Positions 15,338 to 23,656 of a stretch of DNA of 33,718 bases are shown here, one piece after another. The notes beneath the pieces are model-generated. The model saw only the letters and a program-made list of their open reading frames with translations, did no database searches and was not told where the DNA came from. Each line of letters starts with the position of its first letter. Positions within the stretch are counted from its first letter, which is position 1. The stretch covers positions 1-33,718 of the forward strand of contig JAZOUT010000122.1 in the NCBI GenBank assembly GCA_045658305.1, in the 5' to 3' direction. A program made the position numbers and the translations under genes. The stretch comes from Aphodosoma sp045658305. Lineage in GTDB: Bacteria; Bacteroidota; Bacteroidia; Bacteroidales; Paludibacteraceae.

Positions 15338-16585
15338 ATGGCTATTATTAAACCTTTCAAGGGTGTACGCCCTCCAAAAAATCTTGTTGAACAAGTAGCA
15401 TCACGTCCTTACGACGTTCTTAACTCTGACGAAGCTCGCAAAGAAGCTGAAGGCAACGAAAAATCTCTCTACTACATCATCAAACCTGAAATCAACTTCC
15501 CAGTTGGTACAGACGAACACGAACCAAAAGTGTACGACAAAGCTGCTGAAAACTTCCAACTTTGGCAAGACCGTGGCTGGCTCGTTCAAGACAAAAAAGA
15601 GTGCTACTATGTTTACGCTCAAACAATGAACGGCAAAACTCAATATGGTCTTTGCGTAGGTGCTTACGTTGACGACTATATGACTGGCAAAATCAAAAAA
15701 CACGAGCTCACTCGTCGCGATAAAGAAGAAGACCGTATGAAACACGTCCGCATCAACAATGCTAACGTTGAACCTGTATTCTTCGCTTATCCACACATCG
15801 ACGAAATCGACGCTATCGTTGCTAAAACAGTTGCTAACGCTCCTGAATACGACTTCGTTGCTCCTGACGGTTTCGGCCACCACTTCTGGGTAATCGACGA
15901 CGATGCTACTATCGCTCGCATCACTGAACTCTTTGCAGAACTCCCAGCATTCTATATCGCTGACGGTCACCACCGCTCTGCAGCTGCTGCTCTCGTAGGT
16001 GACGAAAAACGTCGTAACAACCCTAACCACCGTGGCGACGAAGAATACAACTACTTCCTCGCTGTTTGCTTCCCTGACAACCAACTCAACATCATCGACT
16101 ACAACCGCGTAGTGAAAGATTTGAACGGACTCACTGAAGAACAATTCCTCGCTGCTGTTGCTGAAAACTTCATCGTTGAAGAAAAAGGTACTGAAATCTA
16201 CACTCCTAACAAACTTCACAACTTCAGCCTCTACCTCGGTGGTAAATGGTATTCTCTTACTGCTAAAGAAGGTACTTACGACGACAAAGACCCTATCGGT
16301 GTACTTGACGTAACTATCTCTTCTAACCTCATCCTCGACAAAGTTCTCGGTCTTAAAGACCTCCGTTCTGACAAACGTATCGACTTCGTTGGTGGTATCC
16401 GTGGTCTTGGCGAATTGAAACGTCGCGTTGACAATGGCGAAATGAAAGTTGCTCTTGCTCTCTATCCTGTGACTATGCAACAAATCATCGACATCGCTGA
16501 TACTGGCAATATTATGCCTCCAAAAACTACTTGGTTCGAACCTAAACTCCGTTCTGGTCTCGTTATCCACAAATTGGAAGACTAA
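15338..16585 (+). CDS. DUF1015 family protein
   Basis: A 415-aa soluble protein with the whole DUF1015 layout: IKPFKGVRPPK near the N-terminus, PYDVLNSDEAR (25-35), KKHELTRRDKEEDR (120-133) and the hallmark FYIADGHHRSAAA (205-217). The conserved DVTISSNLILDKVLG and FVGGIRGLGEL follow. The biochemical role is unknown. In many anaerobes and in other Bacteroidales, as I recall, it stands next to serine biosynthesis genes (serC, serA); here it is between recQ and a membrane protein gene. Its codon use is much more biased than its neighbours (almost only GAC, AAC, CTC, GCT), which suggests high expression. The same bias leaves a 389-codon open frame on the opposite strand that I do not regard as a gene. 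A strong terminator follows. Confidence 0.93.
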   Translation: MAIIKPFKGVRPPKNLVEQVASRPYDVLNSDEARKEAEGNEKSLYYIIKPEINFPVGTDEHEPKVYDKAAENFQLWQDRGWLVQDKKECYYVYAQTMNGKTQYGLCVGAYVDDYMTGKIKKHELTRRDKEEDRMKHVRINNANVEPVFFAYPHIDEIDAIVAKTVANAPEYDFVAPDGFGHHFWVIDDDATIARITELFAELPAFYIADGHHRSAAAALVGDEKRRNNPNHRGDEEYNYFLAVCFPDNQLNIIDYNRVVKDLNGLTEEQFLAAVAENFIVEEKGTEIYTPNKLHNFSLYLGGKWYSLTAKEGTYDDKDPIGVLDVTISSNLILDKVLGLKDLRSDKRIDFVGGIRGLGELKRRVDNGEMKVALALYPVTMQQIIDIADTGNIMPPKTTWFEPKLRSGLVIHKLED

Positions 16586-16606
16586 TCATCCAATACATAA
16601 TTTCCC

Positions 16607-16638
16607 AAAGGCTGTATTCTCACAATACAGCCTTTTTT
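16607..16638 (+). terminator. Rho-independent terminator of the DUF1015 gene
   Basis: aaaggctgtatt pairs perfectly with aatacagccttt around the loop ctcac, followed by more T residues; it lies 22 bases after the stop. Confidence 0.93.
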
Positions 16639-16710
16639 ATTTAATAAACTTACCCATTTTATTAAAACATTTTTTATATTCCTAAATTTTATTATTTATA
16701 ATTTATTGTC

Positions 16711-16718
16711 TAACTTTG
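16711..16718 (+). promoter_or_regulatory. -7 box of the HXXEE gene
   Basis: TAACTTTG (in the longer form taactttgca) is 28 bases before the ATG at 16746. Confidence 0.65.
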
Positions 16719-16745
16719 CAACACACTAACTTATAATAAATAATT

Positions 16746-17375
16746 ATGAAAAATTTTGGTTTATTTCTATTGAAACATAACATACACATAATGACATTAT
16801 GTTTCGTAAGCTGGGCTATATGGGCCGCTCTTAATTGGCCTAATATTGAATTTGTTCAAAAAATTGTATTAGGTCTATATGCCTTCCTTATTTTGCATGA
16901 ATATGAAGAAAGTTACAAGGGTCGTTTCCTGGAACTAATGGCTGGTCGTCTCCTAAAAATTGATTACAAAGCACTAACACCAGGCCTAACCCATTTATCT
17001 CAAGCTATTTATATTACTGTAATTTTTTCACTTGCAATTCTTTTCCCTCAACAATTGTGGCTTACTTTTGGCATAATTATCCTTGCTATTTTTGAAGGAT
17101 ATGTTCACAATATGGGAATTATACTCTTTCGTTTAAAAGGACTTACTCCTGGTTGGTGGACAGCAATAGGTATGGCTGCATTCGGAATTTGGGGTATCGT
17201 TACTATCGGTCGCGAATATGACTACAATAGCATTGAATGGTTATGGGCAACACTATATTACATTGCTACATTTTTGGCTATGGAATTTGGATTTCAAGCT
17301 CTTATAAAGACTAATCCTAAAAATGCAGTAAAAGCCTTTCGTGCTTTTTTTGCCGAAAGATTTGGAAAATATTAG
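16746..17375 (+). CDS. HXXEE-domain integral membrane protein
   Basis: This 209-aa protein has about five or six hydrophobic segments and the signature HEYEE at residues 51-55, just after the second segment. The HXXEE family is defined by this motif and further conserved polar residues in membrane helices (here EGYVHNMGI near residue 117 and MEFGFQAL near 180). The buried His and Glu residues suggest a metal site, but no member has, to my knowledge, a proven activity. The C-terminus is basic and probably cytoplasmic. It is a single-gene unit with its own promoter and terminator. Confidence 0.75.
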   Translation: MKNFGLFLLKHNIHIMTLCFVSWAIWAALNWPNIEFVQKIVLGLYAFLILHEYEESYKGRFLELMAGRLLKIDYKALTPGLTHLSQAIYITVIFSLAILFPQQLWLTFGIIILAIFEGYVHNMGIILFRLKGLTPGWWTAIGMAAFGIWGIVTIGREYDYNSIEWLWATLYYIATFLAMEFGFQALIKTNPKNAVKAFRAFFAERFGKY

Positions 17376-17397
17376 CTATTCAACTAAGCAAATATTT

Positions 17398-17430
17398 ATC
17401 CACCTTGATTTTATCTTGGTGGATTTTTTT
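17398..17430 (+). terminator. Rho-independent terminator of the HXXEE gene
   Basis: atccacc and ggtggat form the stem, flanked inside by partly complementary ttgat/atctt, with seven T residues after it; 23 bases after the stop. Confidence 0.85.
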
Positions 17431-17514
17431 ATTTAATAAATCTATTAGTTTCTATTAAAACATTATTTACAAATGTTTATATTTATTTAACCTTATTATA
17501 TTCAGTATTTTATA

Positions 17515-17522
17515 TACCTTTG
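17515..17522 (+). promoter_or_regulatory. -7 box of the dehydratase-activase gene
   Basis: TACCTTTG followed by ca. Transcription would begin near 17529, after the first in-frame ATG (17525), so the ATG at 17549 is the likely start. Confidence 0.6.
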
Positions 17523-17548
17523 CAGTGTTTTTAATAAGGTTATTAAAT

Positions 17549-19342
17549 ATGTCAACTAAAGCAATAAAAAACATTTACAACCTTGGCGTCGATATCGGTT
17601 CTACTACAATGAAAGTTGCTGTTACCGACGACAACAATAACTTGCTATTTAACGATTATCGCCGTCATAATGCTAATATCCGTCAAACTGCACGTCACAT
17701 AATGGGCGCAATGTATGCCAAACTTGGCTCTTGTTCTCTGCGAGTAATGATTACTGGCTCGGTAGGCATGGGTTATGCCGAACGCTTAGGTTTTAATTTC
17801 ACTCAAGAAGTAGTGGCTGCTGCAGAGGTGGTCAAGCAAAATTATCCTAATGTGCATACTTTCATTGATATGGGTGGAGAAGATAGCAAAATGATTTTCT
17901 TCAACGAAGGCAAAGTGCCAGACATACGTATGAATGGCTCATGTGCAGGAGGCACAGGTGCTTTTATCGACCAAACGGCTACTCTACTCGGCGTTGATAC
18001 TACCGAACTCAATTCGCTTGCCGAAAAGGCTACGACAATCTATCCTATTGCCTCACGTTGTGGTGTTTTTTCTAAAACCGACATTCAAAACCTCTTAGCA
18101 CGGAATGTATCGCGTACCGACATCGCAGCATCTATGTTTAATGCTGTGGCTCTACAAGTTATCTCTTCTCTTTCTCGTGGTATGGATATTGAGCCAAATA
18201 TATTCTTTTGTGGAGGTCCATTTGCATATTTGCCAGAACTAAAAAAACATTTTCAGCGACTACTACAATTAGAAGATTCTGATTGTATCTTGCCCGATAA
18301 TGCTCAAATTATTCCTGCTTTAGGTTGTGCACTATTGGCTAAAACCGAATGTCAAAAGGCTACTCGCATAGCCAAACTTATCTATCTCCTACGATATGCC
18401 GATAAAGAGCTTAATCTCAATCACACGAACCAATTACAACCTCTATTTTCCGATAAAACCGATTTCGACAATTGGTTAAAAAACAAAACTATCCATCACA
18501 TTTCTTCTGCTCAACTAATCGATTCTGAGCCTACCGACTATTATCTTGGCGTCGATTCTGGTTCTACTACGACTAAAATAATTTTGCTAAATAACGAAGG
18601 TAAGATTGCTTATTCCGATTATCGACACAACGAAGGCGATTCTTTTAACGCTTTTTATGCTTCAATGCAACAACTATATCAATCAGTTGCTCATCCCGAA
18701 AATATTATAATTCGTCGTAGTTGTGCCACTGGTTATGGCGAAAATCTTCTAAAAACAGCCTTCAATCTCGACTATGGTATCGTCGAAACTATGGCTCATT
18801 TCACTGCTGCCAAATCTATCAACCCTAATGTCTCTTTCCTTCTCGACATAGGCGGACAGGACATGAAAGCCATTTTCATTGAGAACGGCTCTATTCGTCA
18901 CATCGAAATCAACGAGGCATGCTCATCTGGTTGTGGCTCTTTTATTGAGACTTTTGCCAATATGCTCAATTATCCTGTTGCCGAATTTGCTCGTATGGCA
19001 TGTTTTGCTCATCACCCTTACGACCTTGGTACTCGATGCACTGTTTTTATGAATTCTAAGGTCAAACAAGCTATGCGCGAAGGTGCTTCTGTCGATGATA
19101 TTGCTGCTGGGTTTAGTTATTCGGTGATAAAGAATTGTCTTTTTAAGGTTATGAAATTGCGTAATATCAACGAGTTAGGTAATTATATAGTTGTCCAAGG
19201 TGGCACATTCCGTAATTTCAGCATCGTCCGTGCTCTCGAATTAATGACCAATACCAATGTGTCATTATCCAATATCCCCGAACTCATGGGTGCCTATGGT
19301 GCTGCCCTTTACGCAATTAATAATCAATCCATTCCTCATTAA
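17549..19342 (+). CDS. BadF/BadG/HgdC-type acyl-CoA dehydratase activase, double ATPase part
   Basis: Activases of this family use ATP and a [4Fe-4S] cluster to push an electron into 2-hydroxyacyl-CoA dehydratases or related enzymes. The 597-aa protein has two tandem ASKHA ATPase domains. The first has VDIGSTT (14-20), DMGGEDSK (107-114), SCAGGTG with C132, and SRCGVF with C171. The second has VDSGSTT (335-341), DIGGQDMK (433-440), NEACSSGCGSF with C458, and TRCTVF with C497; the paired cysteines are the expected cluster ligands. In most Bacteroidales I know, these domains are fused to the DUF2229 and HgdB-like parts that here form the next two frames. A TAA ends this frame and an in-phase ATG follows after three bases. 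Confidence 0.85.
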   Translation: MSTKAIKNIYNLGVDIGSTTMKVAVTDDNNNLLFNDYRRHNANIRQTARHIMGAMYAKLGSCSLRVMITGSVGMGYAERLGFNFTQEVVAAAEVVKQNYPNVHTFIDMGGEDSKMIFFNEGKVPDIRMNGSCAGGTGAFIDQTATLLGVDTTELNSLAEKATTIYPIASRCGVFSKTDIQNLLARNVSRTDIAASMFNAVALQVISSLSRGMDIEPNIFFCGGPFAYLPELKKHFQRLLQLEDSDCILPDNAQIIPALGCALLAKTECQKATRIAKLIYLLRYADKELNLNHTNQLQPLFSDKTDFDNWLKNKTIHHISSAQLIDSEPTDYYLGVDSGSTTTKIILLNNEGKIAYSDYRHNEGDSFNAFYASMQQLYQSVAHPENIIIRRSCATGYGENLLKTAFNLDYGIVETMAHFTAAKSINPNVSFLLDIGGQDMKAIFIENGSIRHIEINEACSSGCGSFIETFANMLNYPVAEFARMACFAHHPYDLGTRCTVFMNSKVKQAMREGASVDDIAAGFSYSVIKNCLFKVMKLRNINELGNYIVVQGGTFRNFSIVRALELMTNTNVSLSNIPELMGAYGAALYAINNQSIPH

Positions 19343-19345
19343 AAC

Positions 19346-20335
19346 ATGCAAAACCTCAACGACATACTTAACTCAAACCAATACTCCTCAACCTACGAAA
19401 CTTGCCATGGCTGTGAAAACCATTGCACTGTGCGCTGTTTCCATTTTGCCAATGGCAATACTTTCTATTCTGGCAACAACTGCGAAAAAATCTATTCCAA
19501 TCGCACCGACTCTACCCGCCAAGGTATAAACATGTTTGCCGAAAAATACAAACTTCTCTTCCATCGCAATGCAAACACAAAAAATTCTCATTTCTCAATT
19601 CTCAACTCTCAATTAAAAATCGGTATCCCTCGTGCCCTTGGTATATACGAAAACTACCCCTTTTGGCATGCTCTTTTCTCCTATTGTGGCATAAAGGTCG
19701 TACTTTCGCAACCTTCTACAAACACTCTCTACGAGCGTGGTATTCATACTGTTATGTCAGATAATATATGTTTCCCTGCCAAACTAATGCATGGTCACAT
19801 CTACAATCTCATCACTCGTGGAGTCGACCGCATATTCTATCCCTATGTTGTATATGAGCAAAAAGAAGATAAACTCTCTGCCAACTCATTCAACTGCCCT
19901 ATAGTTAGTGGCTATTCCGATGTTATACGCAGTGCCATTGACCCCTCCGACCGTCACTCTATCGCCTTCGATTCGCCTACTATATCATTCAACAATTCTC
20001 AATTACTCCAAAAATCTTGTTGCGAATATCTCACCTCTTTAGGTATAGATAAAACCACTGCCATCACAGCCGTCAATGTAGCACAACAGGCTCAAAATGA
20101 GTATAAAATTGCTCTTACGAATCGCAACAACGAGGTCTTACAACGTGCTATTGCCGACCACCGAATGGTCATCCTTCTCGCTGGTCGTCCCTATCATATC
20201 GATCCTCTTATCGAGCACAAAATATCCCATGCCATTGCCGAGATGGGTGTAGATGTTATAACCACCGACATTGCTTTTAATCATATATCCTCAGTTTTCA
20301 ACGAAATCAATTCTCTCTCAATGGGCATATCCTAA
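19346..20335 (+). CDS. Activase-associated DUF2229 part, ended by a frameshift
   Basis: This 329-aa frame is in phase with the preceding ATPase gene. It opens with the cysteine cluster CHGCENHCTV and SGNNCEK, the usual linker after the second ATPase domain. The DUF2229 core follows: IGIPRALGIYENYPFWHALF, VMSDNICFPAKLMHGH and DRIFYPYVVYE. The protein is continuous with the family as far as SSVFNEINSLS, then runs out of frame into a stop at 20335. The family continuation (QWAYPNRIFKAAHFV) is in the next frame from about base 20319. At 19585-19614 an in-frame low-complexity run (NSHFSILNSQL) looks like inserted intergenic repeat. The product is probably truncated unless the frameshift is reversible. 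Confidence 0.75.
   Translation: MQNLNDILNSNQYSSTYETCHGCENHCTVRCFHFANGNTFYSGNNCEKIYSNRTDSTRQGINMFAEKYKLLFHRNANTKNSHFSILNSQLKIGIPRALGIYENYPFWHALFSYCGIKVVLSQPSTNTLYERGIHTVMSDNICFPAKLMHGHIYNLITRGVDRIFYPYVVYEQKEDKLSANSFNCPIVSGYSDVIRSAIDPSDRHSIAFDSPTISFNNSQLLQKSCCEYLTSLGIDKTTAITAVNVAQQAQNEYKIALTNRNNEVLQRAIADHRMVILLAGRPYHIDPLIEHKISHAIAEMGVDVITTDIAFNHISSVFNEINSLSMGIS
19585..19614. repeat. ctcaattctcaa-type low-complexity repeat inside a coding frame
   Basis: ttctcatttctcaattctca and the bases after it are of the same kind as the tracts at 20624-20659 and 15222-15256, which flank dispersed repeat modules. It is read in frame as SHFSILNSQL. Confidence 0.75.
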
Positions 20336-21935
20336 TCGCATTTTCAAAGCGGCTCATTTTGTTGGTAATCATCCATATAGCAACTTGCACTTTGTCGAAC
20401 TCACCTCCTTTGGCTGTGGTCCCGATGCTTTTATTCTCGACGAAGTAGGTTCTCTCCTTTGCCGTTATAATAAGAATCTCACTATCCTCAAAATCGATGA
20501 TGTCAACAATATTGGCTCTTTACGCCTTCGCATCCGTTCTCTCATCGAAAGCACTGAAAGTAAGGCAACCCAATATTGTTCCCCTGTTTTAGGGGGACGA
20601 ACCGTAGGTGGAGGAGGTGTATCCAATTCTCAATTCTCAATTCACAACTCTCAATTCACTCCCTCCCCATTCCAAACCACCAAAACATTCCAAACTTCCG
20701 ACCGTCAACGCACTATTCTCGCTCCTTATTTCGCCGAAGGTTACTCCGAATTCTTACCCTCTCTCATGAAGGTCGCTGGCTATCGACTTGTCAATCTGCC
20801 TATTGGCTCTCAATCCGATGCCGAGACAGGTCTCAAATATGCCAACAACGATGTCTGTTATCCCGCAACTATTGTCATTGGTAGCATTATGAATGCCCTT
20901 AAAAGTGGCAAATACGATCTCGACAATACTGCCGTTGTCATTACTCAAACAGGGGGACAATGTCGTGCTAGCAACTATATGGCTCTTATCAAAAATGCAC
21001 TCTCTGCCGAAGGTTTCTCTCACGTCCCTGTCATCTCTTTTGCTTTAGGAGCTGGACTGCAAAACACACAACCTGGCTTCAAACTCCCTGTTCGTCGTAT
21101 GGCACGCATCACTCTCCATACTTTGCTTTATGCCGATTCCCTTGCCAAACTCTATCACGCTTCTGTTGTACGCACTAAACCTGAAATCTCTCAAACCGAC
21201 ATAAAAAATCTTTACAACCACTATATCACCGAATCTTTTCCATATATTGAACGCCGTGATACCGACGGTCTTATTTCTCTTCTTTCTCGTGCCGTATGCG
21301 ATTTTTCATCTCTCACCGACTTCTCTCGTCGCGTGCCAGTCATCGGTCTTGTTGGCGAAATCTATGTTAAATACAATAATTTCAGCAACAAAAACGTTAT
21401 ACCTTGGCTGATAGCTCAAGGCGTCGAAGTCGTGCCACCTTCTTTAGTAGGTTTTTTCAGCACTGCTTTTGTCAATACTCATGTCTATCGCAAACAAAAC
21501 ATTAAAGCTGTCTCTTCTACCTCTCGCCTCATATCCGATGCATTTCATCATTATGTGTTGCGCACTATGCACCGTTACGATGCCGTCTGCCGTCCTTATC
21601 TTTTCTATCGCCCATTTACAGACATATTCGACAATGCCCATCTTGCTTCCGACATCATCAATCTCGCAGCCGATTTCGGTGAAGGCTGGTTCCTTCCAGG
21701 CGAAATATGCCATTTAGCGCACTCTGGAATCAACAATGTCATCAGTCTTCAACCTTTCGGATGCATTGCCAATCACATAATCTCTAAAGGAATCGAGAAA
21801 CGACTCAAACGCTTCTACCCAAACCTCAACCTCCTATTCCTCGATTTCGACAGTAGCACCTCCGAAGCCAATATCTTCAACCGCCTCCACTTCATGCTCC
21901 GCAATACCCAAAACGAACTAAAAACAACTCCTTAA
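20271..21935 (+). CDS. Activase-associated HgdB-like C-terminal part, after the frameshift
   Basis: Family similarity begins at QWAYPNRIFKAAHFVG, about base 20319; the 16 residues before it, from the ATG at 20271, are out-of-frame translation of the upstream gene. The rest follows the C-terminal part of the large activase proteins: FGCGPDAFILDEVG, LKIDDVNNIGSL, ANNDVCYPATIVIGS, VITQTGGQCRASNY, the VPVIGLVGEIYVKYN region, and the end block LQPFGCIANHIISKGIEK. Conserved cysteines in FGCGP, VCYPA and FGCIANH are kept. Residues read from 20574-20659 (YCSPVLGGRTVGGGG, then NSQFSIHNSQF) are translated dispersed repeat inserted in frame. The downstream frame has no nonsense codon over about 530 codons, so the break is recent, switchable, or a sequence error. 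Confidence 0.75.
   Translation: MLLIIYPQFSTKSILSQWAYPNRIFKAAHFVGNHPYSNLHFVELTSFGCGPDAFILDEVGSLLCRYNKNLTILKIDDVNNIGSLRLRIRSLIESTESKATQYCSPVLGGRTVGGGGVSNSQFSIHNSQFTPSPFQTTKTFQTSDRQRTILAPYFAEGYSEFLPSLMKVAGYRLVNLPIGSQSDAETGLKYANNDVCYPATIVIGSIMNALKSGKYDLDNTAVVITQTGGQCRASNYMALIKNALSAEGFSHVPVISFALGAGLQNTQPGFKLPVRRMARITLHTLLYADSLAKLYHASVVRTKPEISQTDIKNLYNHYITESFPYIERRDTDGLISLLSRAVCDFSSLTDFSRRVPVIGLVGEIYVKYNNFSNKNVIPWLIAQGVEVVPPSLVGFFSTAFVNTHVYRKQNIKAVSSTSRLISDAFHHYVLRTMHRYDAVCRPYLFYRPFTDIFDNAHLASDIINLAADFGEGWFLPGEICHLAHSGINNVISLQPFGCIANHIISKGIEKRLKRFYPNLNLLFLDFDSSTSEANIFNRLHFMLRNTQNELKTTP
20574..20659. repeat. Dispersed repeat module, copy 2, with low-complexity tail, inside a gene
   Basis: tattgttcccctgttttagg through gacgaaccgtaggtggagg matches the intergenic copy at 15258-15302 with few substitutions. 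A run of ctcaattctcaattcacaac type follows directly. Both are read in frame by the HgdB-like frame. Confidence 0.85.
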
Positions 21936-21955
21936 CCTCACCCTATCTACAACAT

Positions 21956-22032
21956 ACTATAAATATAGGATAAATATAGGATAAATATACTATAAATATA
22001 TGATAAACATACTATAAATATACTATAAAACA
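21956..22032. repeat. Seven 11-bp tandem repeats upstream of the TetR gene
   Basis: Units of actataaatat, aggataaatat and atgataaacat begin every 11 bases from 21956, in the 154-base gap between the activase remains and the TetR-family gene. An 11-bp period is close to one helical turn, so the A/T blocks lie on one DNA face. Confidence 0.9.
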
Positions 22033-22089
22033 AACCGTACACTAACTTAATCCTACACAAACCCTATATAACATCCAAATTTAAAACTC

Positions 22090-22713
22090 ATGAAAGAAAA
22101 TCTCGAACAACAAATACTCGCCGTAGCCGAAGAACTATTTATAGCCAACGGTTTCGATGGCACATCAACTACAACAATAGCGCAAAAAGTAGGTTGCAAT
22201 CAAGCTCTAATTCACTACTATTTCCGTACAAAAGAAAATCTATTTCAACAAATCTTTGTGCGCAAATTCGAAGCAACCATCACCCACCTACTCGAACCTC
22301 TAACCTCCGAACTCCCTTTTAACGAAAAAATCACTAATTGCATCAATATCTATTTCGATCTCTTACGAGACAATCGCCAACTCCCCACTTGTATCATCAA
22401 CGAACTTGCCTTCAATCCTCAACGACGTGAATTCATTCGTAATCGCTTCATAAAAAACCCAATTCGACAGGAGGCCTACTATCGCTATTACGAAACTATA
22501 GAAAACGAAATTCGCCAAGGCAACATTCGCCCAATCGAACCCTTCGACCTAATACTCAACATCATATCTCTCTGCTTATTCACATTCATCACACTCCCCA
22601 TCTACACCGACCTACTTGAGCGCACCCCCGAGCAAGTCGAAGAATACATCAACCGTCGTCGTCAAGAAATCATTACCCAAATCATTACATCCCTCCATCC
22701 AAATACAAAATAA
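22090..22713 (+). CDS. TetR/AcrR family transcriptional regulator
   Basis: 207 aa. The N-terminal helix-turn-helix (about residues 8-52) reads AVAEELFIANGFDGTSTTTI, then VGCNQALIHYYFRTKENLF, a clear TetR pattern. The C-terminal ligand-binding part is all-helical, with a hydrophobic helix (LILNIISLCLFTFITLP) and a charged C-terminal helix. The ligand and targets cannot be told from sequence. TetR regulators usually act next door, but the downstream gene has its own promoter after a terminator and the upstream DNA has an 11-bp repeat array, so self-regulation there is possible. Confidence 0.93.
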   Translation: MKENLEQQILAVAEELFIANGFDGTSTTTIAQKVGCNQALIHYYFRTKENLFQQIFVRKFEATITHLLEPLTSELPFNEKITNCINIYFDLLRDNRQLPTCIINELAFNPQRREFIRNRFIKNPIRQEAYYRYYETIENEIRQGNIRPIEPFDLILNIISLCLFTFITLPIYTDLLERTPEQVEEYINRRRQEIITQIITSLHPNTK

Positions 22714-22717
22714 AACA

Positions 22718-22755
22718 TTCCGCTCCTACATTTCCTCGTAGTGAGCGGATTTTTT
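22718..22755 (+). terminator. Rho-independent terminator of the TetR gene
   Basis: ccgctc-ctac pairs with gtag-t-gagcgg, followed by seven T residues; it begins a few bases after the stop codon. Confidence 0.9.
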
Positions 22756-22790
22756 TCAAAAAAAACACACCAAATATCAATAATTTTTTG

Positions 22791-22798
22791 TAACTTTG
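22791..22798 (+). promoter_or_regulatory. -7 box of the lipoprotein-yhcH unit
   Basis: TAACTTTG in the form taactttgca, 36 bases before the ATG at 22835 and 27 before the one at 22826. Confidence 0.65.
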
Positions 22799-22834
22799 CA
22801 CAGGGGAAATTTTATGCTATAAAACATGTTTTTT

Positions 22835-23656
22835 ATGATAAAGAAAATCATATACTTTTTACTCGTATTACCTTTATTTATTGCAAGTTGCAAACCTTCT
22901 GCTCACGAAATGGCTCTTGCCGAAATCGAGAAAACAAAACAATTTATTGCCGAAAAACAAGATTCTGCAGCATTAAATTGCATCGATTCAATTCATATTC
23001 GCTACCGCACAGACGTTGCAGTGCGCCGTATGGCTGACACTCTTCGCTGGGATATCGAATATCGTCATGCTATCATAAATCTTCCGCAAGTAGATAGCGC
23101 ACTCAGCGAACTACAAACTCGCCTACCCGAACTCACCAAACCTTTCCGTTTCATCAAAAACGAAGAATATCAAACTATTGGCGCATTTGAACATCGTCAA
23201 CTCCGCACCGAAAACAACACTTCTCGTTGTTATCTCAAACCTTCAATCGACGAACACGGCAAATTTACCCTCACATCATACTATATCGGCACAAAAGCCC
23301 AACACACCGTAGTGCGTGCTACTGTTGATTCTCTCTCTGTCGAAACTCTCGTTGCTCCATCAAGCAATATCTCTCAATTCGTTGATGTCGATGAGTACAA
23401 AGAGATTATCATCTACGACAACGAACTACTCAACAACATCCACTCTTTCATTGCCGACAATCGCGATAATCGCATCAAAATCAGCTTACTCGGCGACGGA
23501 CAACCTTATCACTACTACCTAACTCAAACAGAACGCAATATATTAGCGCAATCATACGAGCTCTCAATCGCACTCACCGACCTAAATCGATTGACTGACC
23601 AACAACTCAAACTTTCTCAAAAAATCGAACTCCTTAAAATGCGCCTAAACAAATGA
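22835..23656 (+). CDS. Hypothetical lipoprotein
   Basis: About 273 aa. A lipoprotein signal peptide (MIKKIIYFLLVLPLFIASC) ends with the lipobox IASC, so the mature protein starts at Cys19 and is membrane-anchored. The next 80 residues are helical and charged and may form a coiled coil. The middle is a mixed domain with FRFIKNEEYQTIGAFEHRQ and a strand pattern around FTLTSYYIGTKAQHTVVRA. The C-terminus (LSIALTDLNRLTDQQLKLSQ) is again helical. I do not recognise a named domain, though such proteins are common in Bacteroidales. The stop overlaps the next start (ATGA). I prefer the ATG at 22835 to one at 22826 because the lysines then follow the start directly. Confidence 0.8.
   Translation: MIKKIIYFLLVLPLFIASCKPSAHEMALAEIEKTKQFIAEKQDSAALNCIDSIHIRYRTDVAVRRMADTLRWDIEYRHAIINLPQVDSALSELQTRLPELTKPFRFIKNEEYQTIGAFEHRQLRTENNTSRCYLKPSIDEHGKFTLTSYYIGTKAQHTVVRATVDSLSVETLVAPSSNISQFVDVDEYKEIIIYDNELLNNIHSFIADNRDNRIKISLLGDGQPYHYYLTQTERNILAQSYELSIALTDLNRLTDQQLKLSQKIELLKMRLNK

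Noticed and set aside
15401..16570. A 389-codon open frame antisense to the DUF1015 gene
   Set aside because: It is explained by the strong codon bias of the DUF1015 gene; the translation is a low-complexity run of Val, Phe and Glu with no promoter or domain.
20312..20335. Programmed ribosomal frameshift joining the activase parts
   Set aside because: I see no slippery heptamer such as A_AAA_AAG and no clear stimulatory hairpin; a dinucleotide tract change is simpler.
21956..22032. CRISPR array
   Set aside because: Units are 11 bp with no spacers between them, and there are no cas genes.
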